DNA from: Gammaproteobacteria bacterium | Lineage (GTDB): Bacteria; Pseudomonadota; Gammaproteobacteria; Pseudomonadales; Azotimanducaceae | Direction: 5' to 3' | Assembly: GCA_027295975.1 (NCBI GenBank) | Contig: JAPUJX010000299.1 | Span: forward strand, 1-5,962 | DNA length: 5,962 nucleotides | Shown: positions 1-5,608 of the stretch, in pieces | How positions within the stretch are numbered: position 1 is the first letter of the stretch | Layout: the number at the start of each line of letters is the position of its first letter | Program-made: the position numbers and the translations under genes | Notes under the pieces: generated by a model | Database searches by the model: none | Seen by the model: the letters and a program-made list of their open reading frames with translations, nothing else | What the model was told of the DNA's origin: nothing

Positions 1-648
1 ACACCCATCGAAACACGCGTGATCGGTTGCCTCATGGAAAAGTCGGTAACCACGCCGGATCAGTATCCGTTGACGCTCAATGCGCTCACCAACGCCTGCA
101 ACCAGAAGTCGAGCCGCAATCCCGTGCTTTCAATGGAGCCTGGTCTCGTACAGCGTACCGCCAGGCAACTCGAAGACAGGCATCTGCTCAACAGTAAAGA
201 GAACTTCAGGAGCCGGGTTGAGAAGTACACTCAGCGTTTGTGTAATACGCCGTTTGCCGATTTTCAGTTCAGCGAAGCGGAATTTGCCGTTATTTGTCTT
301 CTGCTCTTGCGCGGTCCGCAGACTCCAGGCGAGTTGAGGACGCGCAGTGGCCGTTTGCATGAGTTTCAACACAACCATGGGGTGGCGGAAACGCTGCAGG
401 GGCTGATTGACCGTGAAGGTGGCCCCCTCGTCGTGTGTCTGCCTCGCAAAGCTGGCCGACAGGACTCGGAATATGCACATCTTTTCTCCGGCCCCGTCGT
501 TTCTACCGAAGCCGTGGAAACTCCTGGTGCGCCAACCCGACCGGCACCCGCGCCGGTTGTTACGCCAGACCTGGAAGCGCGGATAGTCGCACTTGAACAA
601 GAGGTGAGTGAGTTGAAGTCGACCGTCAACAGACTGGAAGACGGATGA
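1..648 (+). CDS. yceH: YceH-like DUF480 winged-helix protein (5' end outside window)
   Basis: The reading frame is open from base 1, so the gene enters from the left and lacks only about its first ten residues compared with E. coli YceH as I remember it. Diagnostic DUF480 blocks are visible: ETRVIGCLMEKSVTTPDQYP at the N-terminus, then NACNQKSSRNPV, a central LLLRGPQTPGELRTRSGRL block, and DREGGPLVVCLPRKAGRQDS followed by YAHLFSGPV. The family folds as two winged-helix domains, but its molecular role is not established; it is assumed to be cytoplasmic. After a proline- and alanine-rich linker the last 25 or so residues (LEARIVALEQEVSELKSTV) form a heptad-like coiled coil, as in E. coli. The stop codon lies 4 bp from the stop of the convergent beta-lactamase remnant. 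No terminator hairpin is visible between them. Family assignment is firm; function is not. Confidence 0.95.
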   Translation, partial: TPIETRVIGCLMEKSVTTPDQYPLTLNALTNACNQKSSRNPVLSMEPGLVQRTARQLEDRHLLNSKENFRSRVEKYTQRLCNTPFADFQFSEAEFAVICLLLLRGPQTPGELRTRSGRLHEFQHNHGVAETLQGLIDREGGPLVVCLPRKAGRQDSEYAHLFSGPVVSTEAVETPGAPTRPAPAPVVTPDLEARIVALEQEVSELKSTVNRLEDG

Positions 649-652
649 TGAA

Positions 653-1335
653 TCACGCTTCGTCGATTATCGACAACAATCTGGTCGTAGCCGTACCTTC
701 CGATTCTGCGCTGCACAAAACGCAGCCGGTCAATCCAGATTTCATGAAATGGAAACATGCGGCTGAATATTTCGGGCCGTCACCTTTGTGCCCATATCGA
801 TTTCGCCTGTCCACCATCAGGCCGTAACCCCAAGCGGTATTTTTCCAATCCGCATGATCTATGGGTACGCTGATCAGGTCGTTTTCATTCATCATGGGTC
901 TCACCAGAGCAGAGTTCACTCGGCAAAACTCAAGTTGCATTGGGTTTGAATGATTTTTGACAATAGCCAGTAGCCGGGATTGGAATAAGACCATTGGTTT
1001 CCAGGTTTGAAAAGTAACTCGGCGTGAAGCGTAACATCGGCGAACTGCTCATCCGTCCAGACCCTGCCCGACCGGATTGCCTCGTGATACTCCGGAAGTG
1101 CCCCGTAGTCTCTAATGCCACTGGTATGATTCAGTAACTGTCGAACAGATATCTCATCACCGCGAGGTACGAGCCGGTTATCGATCCAGGCCGAAATACG
1201 TTCATCTATGTTGATCTGTGCCGCAAACACGCATGCGGCGATGTACGATTTGGTGATGCTGTAGATCGGTAATACCACATCCACGCGCTCGAGAAACTCG
1301 CCGGACCCGTTAACTATGGATACGGATTCACTCAT
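653..1335 (-). pseudogene. Serine hydrolase / class C beta-lactamase-family remnant (internal deletion plus frameshift)
   Basis: Two - strand frames hold the two ends of one penicillin-binding/beta-lactamase-fold serine hydrolase. The first (ATG at 1335, stop at 916-918) contains S26-I-T-K29, the SxxK nucleophile motif; LLNHTSGIRDYG, typical of the family; and Y117-S-N119 in FKPGNQWSYSNPGYWLL, the YxN motif. The second frame, entered near 905-925, supplies the C-terminal part: WGYGLMVD, then GHKGDGPKYSAACFHF with the HxG motif, ending at 653. Only about 40 residues separate the YSN helix from WGYGLMVD, where intact relatives have well over a hundred, so a middle segment is gone and the junction is out of frame. 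The first frame closes with TGA right after LSFAE. Such enzymes act on beta-lactams, D-Ala peptides or esters, often in the periplasm, but no signal peptide is visible here. A sequencing or assembly fault at the junction could mimic decay; the missing residues make a real deletion likelier. Confidence 0.8.
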
Positions 1336-1391
1336 AGAGACAAATTATCCGTTCGAATCGGATTAGACAATCTATCTCCCCGCCGATTGAT

Positions 1392-1433
1392 ATGCCGATT
1401 TGTCGCGTTCTAACAACCATGGACAATCGGCAT
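1392..1433. repeat. 12-bp-stem inverted repeat (possible operator or RNA hairpin)
   Basis: ATGCCGATTTGTC (1392-1404) pairs with GACAATCGGCAT (1422-1433) over 12 base pairs with one bulged T; the loop is 17 nt. The heptamer GCCGATT also occurs at 1382-1388, immediately upstream of the left arm, and its complement AATCGGC lies in the right arm at 1425-1431. No T-run follows on the + strand, so it does not look like an intrinsic terminator. It ends 8 nt before the GGAGG of the 30-codon ORF, which suggests a regulatory role for that ORF or for the divergent promoters. The function is inferred only from position and symmetry. Confidence 0.55.
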
Positions 1434-1456
1434 GAATATTCGGAGGCGAGCGGAAG

Positions 1457-1549
1457 ATGAACAGTAGACCCGGAGATTCTCCAATTCCCCTGCTTATCTG
1501 CAGCATGCTCATTTTTATCATGTTGATGGGTATTCTGGTGCCTGCCTGA
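1457..1549 (+). CDS. Candidate 30-aa single-pass membrane peptide
   Basis: An ATG ORF of 30 codons encodes a short polar N-terminus (MNSRPGDSPIP) followed by an uninterrupted hydrophobic stretch, residues 10-30, rich in Leu, Ile and Met. This is long enough for one inner-membrane helix. A textbook Shine-Dalgarno GGAGG lies at 1442-1446, 10 nt before the ATG, which is the strongest ribosome-binding site in this intergenic region. The start codon overlaps the TGA of a shorter upstream ORF as ATGA, a layout often seen with translational coupling. I do not recognise the peptide. It could be a small membrane protein, a toxin-like peptide of a type I system, a leader peptide, or chance. No antitoxin RNA was identified. 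Confidence 0.4.
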   Translation: MNSRPGDSPIPLLICSMLIFIMLMGILVPA

Positions 1550-1573
1550 ACCTTTTCCGGCTTGATTCGAAAG

Positions 1574-1663
1574 ATGTTGATCTGGAGCATCTGTTATGGC
1601 CTATTCATAGCGGTGCATGTGGGGCAAGCCGGGCAAGTCTACTTGTTCGCTGGGCGTCATTAA
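1574..1663 (+). CDS. Weak candidate 29-aa ORF downstream of the membrane peptide
   Basis: An ATG ORF of 29 codons begins 24 nt after the stop of the 30-codon ORF and starts MLIWSICYGLFIAVHVGQAG, a hydrophobic N-terminal half followed by a mixed tail ending FAGRH. The only purine-rich stretch before the start is GAAAG, directly adjacent to the ATG, so initiation would be poor. It might be a second small hydrophobic peptide, or the degraded tail of a longer ancestral gene. Nothing but hydrophobicity and proximity supports it. Confidence 0.15.
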   Translation: MLIWSICYGLFIAVHVGQAGQVYLFAGRH

Positions 1664-1774
1664 GCTCACATTCCATTGATTACATGTGAATCTGCAAACG
1701 GTCAATAGCTTCTTACCGATGATCTGATTGGTTGAAATCCAGAAACTGTCATGAGCACCAGGGCAGAATAGCCG

Positions 1775-2782
1775 ATGACAAACGCCAGAACATTACACGA
1801 CGGTGCCATCGTCATCGACATGACGTGCCCCCTGGCGTTGCAGACCAAATACGTCGATTGGTATCGCGAGGGTGGGGCAACCGCGATCGCGCCAACCATC
1901 ATCGGAGCTTCCGGCAACGCCCGCTCGGGTTTTACCGCCATCGGCGGTTGGCAACGATATGCACGGGAACGCGACGATACGATTATCGTCACCCGGGCCA
2001 GCGATATAACGAGCGCACAAGCCGAAGGCAAACTGGGTTTGATCCTGCACTGCCAGGGTTCGGCGCTGATCGAAGACGAGATCGATCTTGTTGATGCTTA
2101 TCATGCTGCTGGCTTACGTGTGGTCCAGCTCACCTACAATCGAAAGAACCTCGTCGGCGACGGCGCCTCGGAACGAACCGACGCCGGGCTCAGCTACTTC
2201 GGCGTTCGCCTGATAGAGCGCTTGAACACGTTGGGCTTACTCGTAGATTGCGCGCACACCGGCGAGCGGACGAGTCTGGACGCGGTGGAAGCCTCGTCTG
2301 CACCAGTCATCATCAGCCACGCAAATGCGCGTGGCGTACACGATAGTCGGCGCAATGTCTCCGACGAGTTGATACGCGCCATCGCTGCCTCCGGTGGTGT
2401 GATCGGTACCGTCGGCTTCCCACCTTTGCTGGTCTGGGAAGGACAACCGACACTGGATACATTCATCGACGACATGGCCTACAAAGCCGACCTGGTTGGT
2501 ATCGATCACATCGGCCTCGGCATAGATTATTACCTGGGCCAGCATCCGGTAGAGGATGACCAGTCCGCCCGTATTCGCTACGACAACCTCGTGCGTGCCG
2601 GGTTGTGGCGTCCAGATGAATATCCACCTCCGCCGTATAAGTTTCCGGTCGGCATCGAAACACCGAAAACCCTGCCCAATTTAACCGTCCGGCTGCTGGA
2701 ACGCGGCTTCGGCGAGGACGACGTCCGCAAAATTCTGGGCGGCAACTGGATGCGCACCTTCTTGGAGGTCTGGGGAGATTAG
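1775..2782 (+). CDS. M19 membrane-dipeptidase-family protein, divergent metal site
   Basis: This 335-residue protein has the M19 (renal dipeptidase) fold signature: LVDCAHTGERTSLDAVE with H161, then PVIISHANARGVHDSRRN with H182 and R193, ASGGVIGTVGFPP, HIGLGIDYY with D251, and the C-terminal NLTVRLLERGF...ILGGNWMR block. Classical members are zinc enzymes that cleave dipeptides. Here the N-terminal HxD metal motif is replaced by D15-M-T-C18, the bridging Glu by Gln (HCQG, Q94), and the TLTHN histidine by Tyr (TYN, Y121). The same pattern occurs, as I recall it, in a Pseudomonas subfamily encoded beside glycine-betaine and dimethylglycine catabolism genes. The substrate is therefore uncertain and ordinary dipeptidase activity doubtful. 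There is no signal peptide, so it is probably cytoplasmic. The ATG at 1775 is the first start after an in-frame TAG at 1769-1771; AGGG at 1760-1763 is a modest ribosome-binding site. Confidence 0.9.
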   Translation: MTNARTLHDGAIVIDMTCPLALQTKYVDWYREGGATAIAPTIIGASGNARSGFTAIGGWQRYARERDDTIIVTRASDITSAQAEGKLGLILHCQGSALIEDEIDLVDAYHAAGLRVVQLTYNRKNLVGDGASERTDAGLSYFGVRLIERLNTLGLLVDCAHTGERTSLDAVEASSAPVIISHANARGVHDSRRNVSDELIRAIAASGGVIGTVGFPPLLVWEGQPTLDTFIDDMAYKADLVGIDHIGLGIDYYLGQHPVEDDQSARIRYDNLVRAGLWRPDEYPPPPYKFPVGIETPKTLPNLTVRLLERGFGEDDVRKILGGNWMRTFLEVWGD

Positions 2783-2842
2783 TATACCCAAGCTCCGGAA
2801 TCAGCCCGCCCCAGGGTCACGAACTTGTCGGCTGGCTTGATC

Positions 2843-3874
2843 ATGCCTGGTTTCGCGCTTCTCATCGCGCCATCGGCTAACAAAGTTTATGCCAGCAGCG
2901 CTATCGAGCTGACGGTGGCGGAGCTTCGTTTATTTAGCCGCGAAGTCCAGGAACTCGACATACGGAACGTCGATAAAACGACAATCGGTGGACTTCCCTA
3001 TGTTGTTTTCGATTGCACCGACATCGATAGCCGGAAAATCTCGTTCATTTCGAATCTTTCATCCGCATACGCGCTGTTTGAGAGATGCGAGGGTGCGCTC
3101 CTGCCGGTGGAGTTGATCTCTGGCGAAAAACTCGACTCGGATCTGATTACGATTCAAAGGTACGCGGGCAAAACCAATGAACAGTTCACGCGACTGATGC
3201 TGAACCTGGCCCTCGTCTGTTCCGACTTCCGGGAGCGGGCGTTCACCGGTGGACTCCATGTGTTTGATCCCGTTTTCGGCCGTGGTACGACTCTAAACAG
3301 GGCTCTCACTTATGGCCACCATGTTGGGGGAACTGAGCTGGACAAGCGTTCCTTCGACGGTTACCAGTCCTTCATCAAAACCTGGCTCAAAGACAAACGC
3401 TTCAAACATCGGCTCACTGCCCAACCAGTCAAAAAGAACAAAAAACTCATTGCGACCAGATTCGATGTAACGCTGGCCAGATCCAGGGACGCCTTGAAAG
3501 CTGGCGAGCAACAGACCATAAATGCGGTGAACGTCGATACCCGTCGGTCCCTGGATTTTTTCGCGAAGGACTCACACCATGTCATTGTTGGAGACCTGCC
3601 GTACGGTATCCGGCACGGCGCGGGAGTCCGGGGAGAATTATCACGAACGCCCGACGTTCTAGTCGCGGACTGCCTGCCGGTGTGGGCAAAGATACTGAAA
3701 ACGGGAGGCACACTCGCGCTATCCTGGAATACGAGAAATTTCGCCCGCGACAAGTTCGTCGTGCTGTTGCGTGACGCCGGGTTGCTCGTCCTCGATGACG
3801 GTCTCGACAAGGCATTCAAACACCGTGTCGATCATGTCATCACCCGGGATCTGATTGTTGCGAAAAAAGTGTGA
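2843..3874 (+). CDS. TRM11-like SAM-dependent methyltransferase
   Basis: The protein has 343 residues from ATG 2843. It begins MPGFALLIAPSANKVYA, a typical opening of bacterial TRM11-like proteins, followed by a roughly 110-residue N-terminal domain and KTNEQFTRLMLNLAL. The Rossmann catalytic domain has motif I FDPVFGRGTTL (about residues 141-151), an acidic residue at the end of strand 2 (E165 in GGTELDKR), and a motif IV-like D-L-P-Y-G at about 251-255 in place of the usual (D/N)PPY. This class methylates exocyclic amino groups of bases; archaeal and eukaryotic Trm11 makes N2-methylguanosine in tRNA. The bacterial substrate is unproven; tRNA, rRNA or DNA are possible. The start at 2843 was chosen by similarity; a TTG at 2825 is an alternative, with AGGG at 2813-2816 better spaced for it. 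It lies 60 bp after the M19 gene on the same strand, possibly co-transcribed, with no evident functional link. Confidence 0.85.
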   Translation: MPGFALLIAPSANKVYASSAIELTVAELRLFSREVQELDIRNVDKTTIGGLPYVVFDCTDIDSRKISFISNLSSAYALFERCEGALLPVELISGEKLDSDLITIQRYAGKTNEQFTRLMLNLALVCSDFRERAFTGGLHVFDPVFGRGTTLNRALTYGHHVGGTELDKRSFDGYQSFIKTWLKDKRFKHRLTAQPVKKNKKLIATRFDVTLARSRDALKAGEQQTINAVNVDTRRSLDFFAKDSHHVIVGDLPYGIRHGAGVRGELSRTPDVLVADCLPVWAKILKTGGTLALSWNTRNFARDKFVVLLRDAGLLVLDDGLDKAFKHRVDHVITRDLIVAKKV

Positions 3875-3972
3875 TCCGGAAAAGCGGTGCTGTGCCGATT
3901 CGTTGACGTTTACCCACGGGCGGATGGCGCCGGGTGGATTTACACTCAGCGCCGGAATCACCTCAGAAGCGA
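3875..3972. other. Convergent intergenic gap without clear terminator
   Basis: This gap lies between the stops of the TRM11-like gene and the peroxiredoxin. GCGCCGG occurs twice (near 3928 and 3950) and GGCGC/GCGCC can pair across an 18-base loop, but no T-run follows in either direction. I do not call a terminator. Confidence 0.4.
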
Positions 3973-4491
3973 TCAGTTTATTTTTGGAACGTTCAGTTCC
4001 TCGAGGTTTTGAACCAGATCCGCACCAGCCGTTCGAGGGTCCACGCTCTTGTCGATTTTTGCGATCACCCCTTCAGCATCGATGTAATACGTCCAGCGGT
4101 TCGCATAACCGTGTGCCGCCAGAACGCCATAGGACTTACTCACCTCTTTGCTGGGATCTGAGAGGATCGGGAAGCTGGCCTCGTTCTTTTCGGCGAACCC
4201 ACGATTGTCTTCGGGTGAATCGGTACTCGCCATGAAGTAGACGACGTCGTAGTTTCTGATTTCTTTGTCGCTGTCACGCAGCGCCTTACATTCGAGGGTT
4301 CAGCCTCCGGTGAAGGCTTTCGGAAAAAACGCGATCACTACATATTTGCCCCGCAGTTCCGACAGCGTGTACTGGTTGCCGTCCGTACCAGGCAGCGTCC
4401 AGTCGGGTGCCCGGTCACCGACTTCAGGTGCAGCACTTACCCAGGCGGCAAAAAGCAGGGACACAAGAAACAGACTTATGCGTTTCGGCAT
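3973..4491 (-). CDS. Exported selenocysteine peroxiredoxin (in-frame TGA at the peroxidatic position)
   Basis: One continuous frame of 172 codons is interrupted only by TGA at 4300-4302. Upstream are a signal peptide (KR, hydrophobic core [16 protein letters not shown], likely cut before APEVG) and the peroxiredoxin start [35 protein letters not shown]. Downstream the fold continues with [45 protein letters not shown], and N-R132-W-T-YYID with the conserved active-site Arg. The TGA codes residue 64, exactly where the family has the peroxidatic Cys in TxxCTxEC (T61-G-G-U64-T-L-E-C68). C68 is a candidate resolving residue. Peroxiredoxins reduce H2O2 and organic peroxides; selenocysteine versions are known in some bacteria. 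The signal peptide places it in the periplasm, with an unknown reductant. ATG 4491 is supported by GGGAGA at 4506-4501, nine bases upstream, and by the signal peptide beginning there. The alternative reading is a Cys-to-stop nonsense mutation, which would have had to hit the catalytic codon. It could also be annotated wrongly as two short ORFs. Confidence 0.85.
4269..4283 (-). promoter_or_regulatory. Candidate bacterial SECIS stem-loop
   Basis: On the coding (-) strand CGCTG (4283-4279) pairs perfectly with CAGCG (4273-4269) around the five-base loop CGTGA. One more G-C pair (4285 with 4267) is possible across a G-A mismatch. The loop begins after 21 bases from the TGA, and its second base is G, followed by U. 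Bacterial SECIS elements lie inside the coding region just after the UGA and, as described for the class, have the apical loop roughly 16-37 nt away with a G in the first two loop positions, where the SelB elongation factor binds. The stem covers codons 70-75 and is short, so the structure is plausible rather than proven. Confidence 0.6.
4300..4302 (-). other. Recoded UGA codon (selenocysteine 64)
   Basis: The TGA lies between GGC (Gly63) and ACC (Thr65), in frame with clear peroxiredoxin sequence on both sides. The residue expected by family alignment is the peroxidatic cysteine. The assignment to selenocysteine rather than a stop rests on the exact position, the intact downstream frame to 3973 and the nearby stem-loop. 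Confidence 0.8.
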
Positions 4492-4501
4492 CGGATGCAA
4501 T

Positions 4502-4536
4502 CTCCCATGAAAGAAGGGAGTCATTATACATGGGAG
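4502..4536 (-). promoter_or_regulatory. Inverted repeat over the peroxiredoxin ribosome-binding site, with a TATAAT box in the loop
   Basis: CTCCCATG (4502-4509) and CATGGGAG (4529-4536) are perfect 8-bp inverted arms 19 bases apart. Read on the - strand, the promoter-distal arm contains the Shine-Dalgarno GGGAG of the peroxiredoxin gene, so a read-through transcript could hide the site in a hairpin. A second CTCCC (complement of 4516-4520) can also pair with it across a nine-base loop. The loop contains a perfect TATAAT on the - strand (4528-4523). No convincing -35 box is seen 16-18 bp upstream. If it is a promoter, transcripts from it would start inside the repeat and carry only the inner CTCCC. 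Confidence 0.4.
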
Positions 4537-4597
4537 TATCCGGTGTACCCGTACATTCGCGATCATACGTACGTGGACCGGCTCCCTGCATCTCACG

Positions 4598-5542
4598 CTA
4601 ATAGCCGGTAGCAAAATCGATAACGTATTTGAGGGGTTGCTGATTTGTGTAGCGTTGATAGTTTTCCAGGAAAATTGGCGCGATGAGTGACGGATGACTT
4701 ACGGCTGCGATGTGGGCGGTAATCGATAAGTTGGGCGTGTCCCAGAGAAGGCTGTCCCTCGGTATGGGTTCCTCGTCGAATACGTCCAGCGCGGCGCCTG
4801 CCAAACCATCGTTTTTCAGTGTTTCGATCAGAGCCCCGACATCGACGACATTACTGCGGCCGACGTTGATGAAGTAGGAATGTGCCGGGAGTTTCGCCAG
4901 CGAAGCTGCGTCGAGCAGGTTATCGGTATCGGCGGTTTGTGGAAGGGCTGCCACGAGATAGTCGAGCTTTTCAAGGAAGTTGTCCAGTTGACCAACCTGC
5001 ATTACTTTTCCAAAACCTGGCGCGGGCGCTCCCGAACGGCTTAAGCCGGTCACCGTGGCGCCGAAGATTTTTGCCGTTTTGGCAATGTGCCGACCGATGG
5101 TGCCCGTCCCCATAATGCCGAGACGTTTGCCTTGAAGCGTGCCGGAGGCCGCCGTGAACCAGTTGTGCGCGTGCTGCTCGTTCCTGCGCCGCAGCACCTT
5201 CAGTTCGTGAGCCAACAAATAGGCGAAAACATATTCCGACATTTGTGGCCCGAACACACCCTTGATGCCCGTCAACACGTAATCACGGCGATCGAGCGCC
5301 ATCAGGGGTGTGACGCCGGCCCAGGAGGATTGGATCCAGGCAACCGTCGGCATTTCAGGCAGTATGTCCGCGATCATGTCGGGGTTGCCGAATAGGACCG
5401 CCTCGTCCGTGTATTCGACGAGGGCCTGTTCCGCGGTGGTGCATGCTTTGACCGCCAGAGGGAATTCTGCAAGCCGGGCGATCTCCTCTGCAAGTTCATC
5501 CGCGGTTGCGGTTATTATTAGACAATCTGGATAATCCGGCAT
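4598..5542 (-). CDS. D-2-hydroxyacid dehydrogenase (NAD(P)-dependent)
   Basis: This protein of 314 residues has the two-domain layout of the D-isomer-specific 2-hydroxyacid dehydrogenases. The N-terminal substrate-domain part includes [12 protein letters not shown] (about 69-80) and [20 protein letters not shown] (about 94-113). The Rossmann domain has [14 protein letters not shown] with the dinucleotide-binding glycines at 145-150. Catalytic residues are all in place: R229 in [11 protein letters not shown]258 in DVFDEEP and H277 in [10 protein letters not shown]. The family interconverts 2-keto acids and D-2-hydroxy acids such as glyoxylate/glycolate or hydroxypyruvate/glycerate; the short form and SSWAG motif resemble GhrA-type or related enzymes, but the substrate cannot be read from sequence. 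S168-R169 after GL at the end of strand 2 hints at NADP use, which is only an inference. It is cytoplasmic. The ATG at 5542 has only a weak GAAG-type ribosome-binding site. The gene lies 66 bp after the DUF481 gene and 106 bp before the peroxiredoxin on the same strand. Confidence 0.93.
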   Translation of the reverse strand: MPDYPDCLIITATADELAEEIARLAEFPLAVKACTTAEQALVEYTDEAVLFGNPDMIADILPEMPTVAWIQSSWAGVTPLMALDRRDYVLTGIKGVFGPQMSEYVFAYLLAHELKVLRRRNEQHAHNWFTAASGTLQGKRLGIMGTGTIGRHIAKTAKIFGATVTGLSRSGAPAPGFGKVMQVGQLDNFLEKLDYLVAALPQTADTDNLLDAASLAKLPAHSYFINVGRSNVVDVGALIETLKNDGLAGAALDVFDEEPIPRDSLLWDTPNLSITAHIAAVSHPSLIAPIFLENYQRYTNQQPLKYVIDFATGY

Positions 5543-5608
5543 ATCGACTTCAATTTTGTCCCGTCACCGACACCCGCTACTAGAGTGCCTTACCCGCCAG
5601 CGCAATAA

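Larger units (their letters stand above)
1336..1774. other. Divergent intergenic region with repeats and small ORFs
   Basis: This gap separates the start of the - strand beta-lactamase remnant from the + strand M19 gene. It holds a strong imperfect inverted repeat (1392-1433), several copies of GCCGATT or its complement, a GGAGG-led 30-codon hydrophobic ORF (1457-1549) and a weaker 29-codon ORF (1574-1663). From about 1664 to 1774 I see no gene. There is a 6-bp inverted repeat, TCACAT at 1666-1671 and ATGTGA at 1684-1689, which is short enough to be chance. No RNA gene or transposon end was recognised. Confidence 0.6.

Noticed and set aside
645..827. 60-codon + strand ORF overlapping the end of yceH as ATGATGA
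   Set aside because: It lies antisense over the conserved C-terminal blocks of the beta-lactamase remnant and resembles nothing; the overlap is a by-product of the sequence.
1347..1363. Near-palindrome ATCCG-TTCGAA-TCGGAT just upstream of the beta-lactamase remnant, with a TTGTCT/TAATTT-like promoter on the - strand
   Set aside because: The arms are only 5 bp around a 6-bp palindrome with one offset base, and the promoter boxes match consensus poorly and lie too close to the ATG.
1362..1373. The 12-mer ATTAGACAATCT repeated at 5517-5528
   Set aside because: One such exact 12-mer pair is about what chance gives in a 6-kb window.
1372..1590. 72-codon - strand ORF in the intergenic region
   Set aside because: No recognisable ribosome-binding site or domain, and the opposite strand has the better-supported GGAGG-led small ORF.
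3875..3972. GGCGC/GCGCC pairing as a bidirectional terminator
   Set aside because: The loop is 18 bases, the copies are mostly direct GCGCCGG repeats, and no T-run follows.
3855..4235. 126-codon + strand ORF
   Set aside because: It is antisense to the downstream half of the peroxiredoxin; composition rich in Arg, Pro and Ser is typical of a shadow frame.
4300..4614. The front half of the peroxiredoxin as a separate 104-aa protein starting at 4614
   Set aside because: The residues before MPKRIS at 4491 have no family similarity and would overlap the end of the dehydrogenase gene; the signal peptide and RBS point to 4491, and the frame continues past the TGA.
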